Assembly: GCA_000711775.1 (NCBI GenBank)
Contig: ARYC01000774.1
Coordinates: 1-64,000, forward strand
From: Oxytricha trifallax
Taxonomy: Eukaryota; Ciliophora; Spirotrichea; Sporadotrichida; Oxytrichidae
Direction: 5' to 3'
Length of the DNA: 64,000 nt
The translations under genes were made by a program, and so were the position numbers. Shown here in pieces: positions 58,784 to 64,000 of the stretch. Positions within the stretch are counted from its first letter, which is position 1. Each line of letters begins with the position of its first letter. The notes below the pieces were generated by a model. It had not been told where the DNA came from. It did not search any database and worked only from the letters and a program-made list of their open reading frames with translations.

Positions 58784-61122
58784 ATGAAGAAATCTGTGAA
58801 CTTTACTAATCATAAAAGTAAAAATCAATCTTATTATTTTTCTTCATTTATAAACAAACTCAATTTTTTTCCAAAATCAGTTTCTCTTATCCAAATAATG
58901 TGAAAGACCATTTCAAAGAGTTCACTTTTAAACCCAAAATAAATCCAGAAAGCGCTAATCTTGACTACCAAAATCTTACTCAAATCTACTAGAAGCTTCA
59001 GCATGAATCTTCTAAAAACAATGATAAGTCAGTTCAACTGAACTAAACTCTTTAGAAGGAAGGCCAACCTGATATAGAAGTTGTAGAACCAGACGACAGC
59101 GACAACGATAATAATTCTTAGGATGATGCGAACAACACCTCGCATTTCAACTTGAACGAGAATAACTTGCATAAGTTCAACAGCATGCTCAGCAAATATT
59201 TGTAGGAATACAAAATGTCGGAGATTTCGCAACCAGACTCATCTAGAAATAATCATAAACACACTACATAGAACTCAGTCTACACTTAAAATGAAAGTGT
59301 TAAGACTGTACTCATTCACTAAATTAAAGATAGCAATGGAGACAAGGCTTCTAAATCTAGAACACCTAAAGGGAGGAGTTAGGTTAGTAAGTAACCCACT
59401 CAAAGAGACAACAAAATGGATACTTCAGCTAAAAATAATAAAATGCCTTATTTAAAAAGGAACTTATATATAATTAAACTTAATTTATTTAAGCATCAAA
59501 ATCTAAGACACCAGATAAGCAAAAGGTCTTCAGATTTGAGTATTGGTACTTGCAAGAGAAACTTAAATAAGAAAAGATTAAAAATCAGATTGAAGAAAAA
59601 ATGAAAAATGATTCTAAGGACTGTACTTTTAAGCCTAATATTAATCGTAGTCAAAATACTAGTGCAATTTCTCATAGTAAATCACCATACGGAGCAATCC
59701 CTCGAGGCAATACTAAAGGAAATATCACTCCGACTAATTTAAATAGAGATAAGTATCCTATCGGTAAGCCCCCCACAACCCCTTAGCAAGTATCTGGCAA
59801 CAAATTTGAAGCGTTGTATGTCAATGAAAAAGAGAAGAAGAAAATGCGGGAAGAATTTGCAAAATTGAAAAAGGAAGAACGTGAGATTAAACAGCTTCAA
59901 GAGTGTTAATTAAATTCATAATTATAAATACCATTTTATTTATCAGTTGAAATAAGAGTGTACTTTCAAGCCAAGATTGATAAGTAAAAGTCCAGTGAAT
60001 AATGGAAAGGATGTTTCAGCTTCTAAAAAGCCAGGTCACAGCAAATCTCCAACACCTTAGGGATATGAAGATACTATCAATCGCATGAGAATGGCTTAAA
60101 AAGAAAAAGAGAGATAAAAGCAGTTGCTAGAGAAGTAATTTTAGTCCTTTAAATCTTTATTAATTTATTTATAGTCTTGGGAAAGTGAGAAGAGAAAATA
60201 TTGATAGAAGTATAACGCCAACTAAGCAGGCACCATTTAATCTTAGTTATCAGTAAAAACTTGACAATAAGAAGTATATGAAGGAAAAAGATGATGATGT
60301 ATTACTCTACATGGAGATACTAGTCAAATAAGGATAGTAAGTTACTTATCATTCTATAATTTTTTACCTATAGGAAAGTGAAGCTTAAAGTAAAAAGAGA
60401 TGACTCCCCAAAAACAGTGGCCAAAAACTTTGCTAAAATTTACGGCCTGAATCAAAAAAGTGAGGATGCCTTAGGAAATATTATTCTGGATTAAATTAAG
60501 AGAGACCGCCTTCAAATCTCAAGCATAAAAACGTCTTCTTAGTTGAGCAAAGAAGTACCAACTACTATTAAAGAGGGTTATTCCATGGTGGAAGGGGACG
60601 ACTCATTCGACAGCAAGTCTTTCTAATAACTGAATAACCTCAGTGCAATAAAAAACAACAATTAGAACTTGGAGTAGTCGTTAGGCATGATTGATGAGAA
60701 ACAAGAGAACGAGTTTTAGGATGAGGAAGATTATTAAAGTGAAAGAAATAACCGTAATTTTAGAAGCCAGGGAGGCATATCCTAATCGTAGACTCAGTCT
60801 TAGATCATTGCTAATTAAACTAATCAATATGAATATGATAATATACATGGTGCTTTCAGCTCTAATATAGTAAAGCCTATTTTATTCTCTCTCTTTTAAA
60901 GTACGCTGTTTTTATTATCATAAAAAAGGTGTGTTGTAAGATTTAAACTTTTGCAATAACACTCATAACAATAACACCATTAATTAGAATATTAAATTTG
61001 GGAATGAAATTTTCAAAAGTCATGATTAAGAAGACGATGATGAAATTGATTAAGGAGAAGTTTCTGATGAAGGTAGTGACTTAGACTTGTCAAATGCTTC
61101 AAAACAATTAATAACACTCTGA
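58784..61122 (+). CDS. coiled-coil protein with repeated FKPxI motifs
   Basis: ATG 58784 (MKKSVNFTNHKSKNQSY), TGA 61120-61122. Four IESs restore frame: TCTTAT (58829, 58885; 56 bp), AGC (59427, 59492; 65 bp), AAGAGTGT (59899, 59954; 55 bp) and GGTG (60849, 60928; 79 bp). Two GT-AG introns (starting near 60135 and 60339) also do. Three copies of a short motif occur: EFTFKPKINPES, DCTFKPNINRSQ and ECTFKPRLISKS, each placed after a charged helix, a pattern seen in uncharacterised protist coiled-coil proteins. The C-terminus is very acidic (EDDDEIDQGEVSDEGSD). Likely cytoskeletal, but this is inference. Confidence 0.75.
59907..59961. other. 55-bp IES, 8-bp pointer AAGAGTGT
   Basis: Pointer copies at 59899-59906 and 59954-59961; removal rebuilds the third FKP motif, LQECTFKPRLISK. 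Confidence 0.85.
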
Positions 61123-62045
61123 AGAATCACAATATATATTAATGGAATAAGATTTTACTTTTTTTACTAGAATACATAAATATTTCAAGAATTTTTTATC
61201 TAATTTAATTTGAATTAAATCTAATCTTATATTATAATAAAATTAGGATTTAAATTAGTCTTTTGGAGATGAATTAATTAAAAATATTGAAAAAATAAAA
61301 AATATATTTTAATTTTTGTTCCATCTAATATCTACTTTTTTAAATGCTTTAACCAAACAATATTGGCCACACAAGAATTTACTCTATATAATTACCAAAA
61401 AATTCTCATAAATAATTCTTATTTTATTTATTTTGATATGTTAGAGAGAATTAGATTTACTAACTAAATAAAAAAAATTCAAAATAATTGATAAATCATG
61501 TTCAGTTAGTTTACGAATGTCCTTTTATATTAATTAGAAAACTAACGATTCTACAGTCTTTTGATTATTTCTCAAGTATATAATATTTTGAGAAATAATA
61601 CTAACAAATTAAAATTTAAGTATATATCTGCTAAAAAATTAAATAAAAGTCTATTTATAGATGAATGAGATAAGTTTTGTCTCAGATATAATAAATACTT
61701 TTTGTTTTTATATTATTAATTATTTTTAATGAATATTTTAAACTAATTAAATCCTTAAATTAAACATTTGAAAAAAATTATTGTTAATACTTTATTATTT
61801 TTTTTAAATTATCAAAATATACTCTTGTTTTAAATAATTAATTTATTTTTAAAATTCCCATTTTATATATTCCTAAACCAATTATGCTTCTCTACTAAAG
61901 ATGATTTATATTATTTGACGTCATCACTTTAGCCTCGGCTTTTTAATTTGTTTGTTTGATTACTAACTTAATATAACTTCATTCTATAATATATTAAATA
62001 ATTTAATCAATTAATAAATTAAAAGAACATAAAACTAATATCAAT
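61123..62045. other. AT-rich intergenic DNA
   Basis: Long runs of A and T; no protein-like frame on either strand. Confidence 0.55.
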
Positions 62046-64000
62046 ATGCAATCAGGCGATCAAATTAAAGAGACTTTAACCACAGCACTTGGGGTCAGGT
62101 TAACTGATACTGAAAGACAGAGGATCCTAAAAGAATCAGGGGTTTCTAGGCCTAAAGATTCTTATATAATATAAAATTGATGATGAATAGGCAATAATTT
62201 TGGCTTTGCCCTGATTTAAATTGAAGTAATATAGCTTTTTCGTTATAAAGTTGGGAAAAAATATGAGAGTTTTAAAACAGATTCTTCAGCACAGACCTCA
62301 TCCAAAAATTCATTTACGATGTCGGAAACTGATTCACCCAGGACATCTTTCACTCTAAAAACTAGAGACACTTCTGATGGGAAGAGTAATATAAATAGTA
62401 AAAAGTCAACGTTTGCTTAAAAAACTAGTGATGACGTATTAGACTAAAATTCAAAAATATATAGCTTAAATCCACCCATCATTCAAAATGATTTTAAGTT
62501 TATGCAAGAATTGCAAAATGTTAATTTAATTGAAATTTTATGGAGAAAAAGATTGATTTATATAATCTTTTGATTGGATTTGACTAGAAGAGGAATCCTG
62601 TGAGTGAAGGACCAATGGCTTACCGTCAGAGACGGTCTACAGCTGTAAAAAGACAAGACACTCTAAAAATATTTCTCCTCTTTTAATTACAAGAGGAACA
62701 CATAGAATCAATAATAAATGCTTTTTAAACTCATTAGGCCACAACTAATTCTTAAAATCTGAAATTAGGCAGTGGAATGGGCACGCCAACAAATGGCATT
62801 TCTTCGCATTAACCAACTGGTTCTTTAAGAACTCGCCTCTTCAGCTAAGATGTGCAGGAAATTACTTTGAGGAGACTAGAGTAAGCACGAAAGTATAAAA
62901 AGCAAGCCTAGAAACTTTACAAAAATGGAGATTATTTCGATGCTCTCACACTCCTGCACAAAGCTGTAAAAACTTTCAAAGTTTAGAACTTAAGTGCAGA
63001 TATTAAACTAGAAAGTGAAGAAGCTTATGAAATAATCAAAGACTGTTATCTGTTCAGTGCAAGTTGCTATGTTAAAATTAACTAATTTGATAGTGCTATT
63101 TAACTCATGAGTGAACTTATAGAGGCTGAGGAATCAAATCTTAAAGCTCTATATCTCAGGGGTAAAGCATACTATTGTAGAAATTTATTTGAATTTGGAA
63201 AATTAATTATAAATAAATTAATAATATATCAAAATCGTGGCAGTTAAAGTTGCCCAATTCGAACGATCTTGGACTCATTCGATAGAGAATTCAAAATTAG
63301 CTGGACTTTAATATTGGCGGTACTATTTTATCGCATCCCTAGAGCGAGATAACTTGAGTTTAATGTGAGGGTATAATTTAATGAATTTAGATAAGTTTAA
63401 TTAAAGTGAAGTTATCTCGCTCCAGTGATGCGATAAAATAGTACCGCAAATATTAAAGTCCAGCTAATTTTGAATTCTCTAACGAATGAGCTCAAGATCG
63501 TATTTTACCATAAACTTCTAACATGAGTTATTCTATTTTTTAATTTTGGTAATATCAGAGAAACGAAATTATGAACGCCTACACAGATTTTTAAACGGGT
63601 TTAAATGTTGAACCTCTAAACTCTATTTTAACTTAACAAGTGAAAGAAATAGAAAATAATTATCCAGACATTAAAGTTCAGTACTAACAATCCCTTTAAA
63701 GTTAAAAATGCCAAACAATTAAATCAGTTAGTGACCACCATCAAGAAGATAATGTTGAAACATCTATTGGGGAAGCCTAGTCTTACCAAACTTCACTGAA
63801 AAATTAAGAGGTATTCCAGCCTACTCCATTGAAACAAAGTCGCTACTTCAGTATGAATAGCACCACAAATTCAAGCGGAGACAGCCACAACCACTCAACT
63901 GAGAGAGTTGTTAAATCGGTTTAAGTGCCCTTCTAAACTATTTAGAACACTCAGCAGCACTTGAATCATACTTTCTTAAGAAATTAAGATAGCTCAATAC
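62046..64000 (+). CDS. TPR-repeat protein, 3' end outside the window
   Basis: ATG 62046 (MQSGDQIKETLTTALGVRL). Blocks: N-terminal LTDTERQRILKESGVSRPKD; after an IES (about 62170-62255) KNSFTMSETDSPRTSFTLK; after another (about 62520-62580) AYRQRRSTAVKRQDTL; then a TPR core with YKKQAQKLYKNGDYFDALTL, CYLFSASCYVKINQFDSAIQ and EAEESNLKALYLRGKAYY. The next TPR helix is split by an IES of about 380 bp carrying the palindromic element at 63264-63500, and resumes as NAYTDFQTGLNVEPLNS. The C-terminus is S/N/Q-rich and continues past 64000. TPR solenoids are protein-binding scaffolds; partner unknown. Confidence 0.75.
63264..63500. mobile_element. MITE-like palindromic element, about 95-bp inverted arms
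   Basis: The left arm (about 63264-63355) and right arm (about 63405-63500) are reverse complements with roughly 90% identity. Shared blocks include gagaattcaaaattagctgg, actttaatatt, gcggtactattttatcgcat and gagcgagataact. A spacer of about 50 bp lies between. It has no coding capacity. It lies in an IES of the TPR gene. No clear target-site duplication seen. Confidence 0.85.

Noticed and set aside
1-64000. Somatic (macronuclear) origin of the window
   Set aside because: Spirotrich somatic chromosomes are gene-sized with telomeres and lack IESs; here many genes are joined, interrupted and one is scrambled.
1-64000. CRISPR arrays, bacterial operons or prokaryotic insertion sequences
   Set aside because: No spaced repeats of that type, no ribosome-binding sites, and genes use a ciliate code with spliceosomal introns.

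Overview
The window reads as germline (micronuclear) DNA of a spirotrich ciliate of the Oxytricha/Stylonychia kind. Three things seen directly support this. (1) Genes only stay open if TAA and TAG are read as glutamine and TGA is the sole stop. (2) Genes are cut by short AT-rich, non-coding internal eliminated segments (IESs) flanked by direct repeats (pointers) of 3-15 bp, and joining one pointer copy restores the reading frame and the conserved protein motif. (3) One gene, a MAP kinase at 8426-10786, is scrambled: its coding blocks (MDSs) lie in the order 1-2-3-5-7-4-6-8, with 8-14 bp pointers giving the correct order exactly. Ordinary GT-AG introns of about 30-130 nt are present as well.

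Layout. 1-2055: AT-rich, a tRNA-like box pair and a 19-bp GC-rich minisatellite. 2056-5030: FHA/coiled-coil gene (-) and a small gene (+). 5340-5880: GC-rich island. 6015-8219: two unknown genes (+). 8426-10786: scrambled MAPK (+). 10873-12641: TMBIM/BAX-inhibitor-1 membrane protein and CFAP77-like ciliary protein (+). 12795-18712: EMC4, an MFSD12-like transporter and a coiled-coil BTB protein (all -). 19380-24722: a Q/N/K-rich IES-rich gene, a small coiled-coil gene and a kelch gene (+). 24778-32443: two tandem paralogous multi-pass membrane TKL pseudokinases (-), the second holding a 543-bp element with perfect 25-bp terminal inverted repeats inside its eliminated DNA. 32718-35381: low-complexity and PG-rich-repeat genes (-). 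36015-38248: large unknown gene (+). 39129-42401: amino-acid transporter and CRAL-TRIO/SEC14 protein (-). 42770-46759: DHHC palmitoyltransferase and MRH-like/TM198-like membrane protein (+). 47056-52288: CFAP20DC-like gene and a Cys-pair coiled-coil gene (+). 52314-55510: unknown and Pro-rich genes (-). 55744-57172: DDI1 retropepsin-like protease (+). 57677-61122: two unknown genes, the second with FKPxI motifs (+). 62046-64000: TPR protein (+, runs off the end) with a MITE-like palindrome in an IES.

The genes do not form a pathway; they are ordinary somatic housekeeping, signalling and ciliary genes. What ties them together is germline architecture: most need DNA elimination during development before they can be expressed, one needs true re-ordering, and a few (TMBIM, kelch, CFAP77, EMC4) carry no detectable IES. 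Eliminated segments range from about 16-20 bp to several hundred bp, and the larger ones host repeats and small transposon-like elements. No complete transposase, virus-like element or retroelement was recognised.
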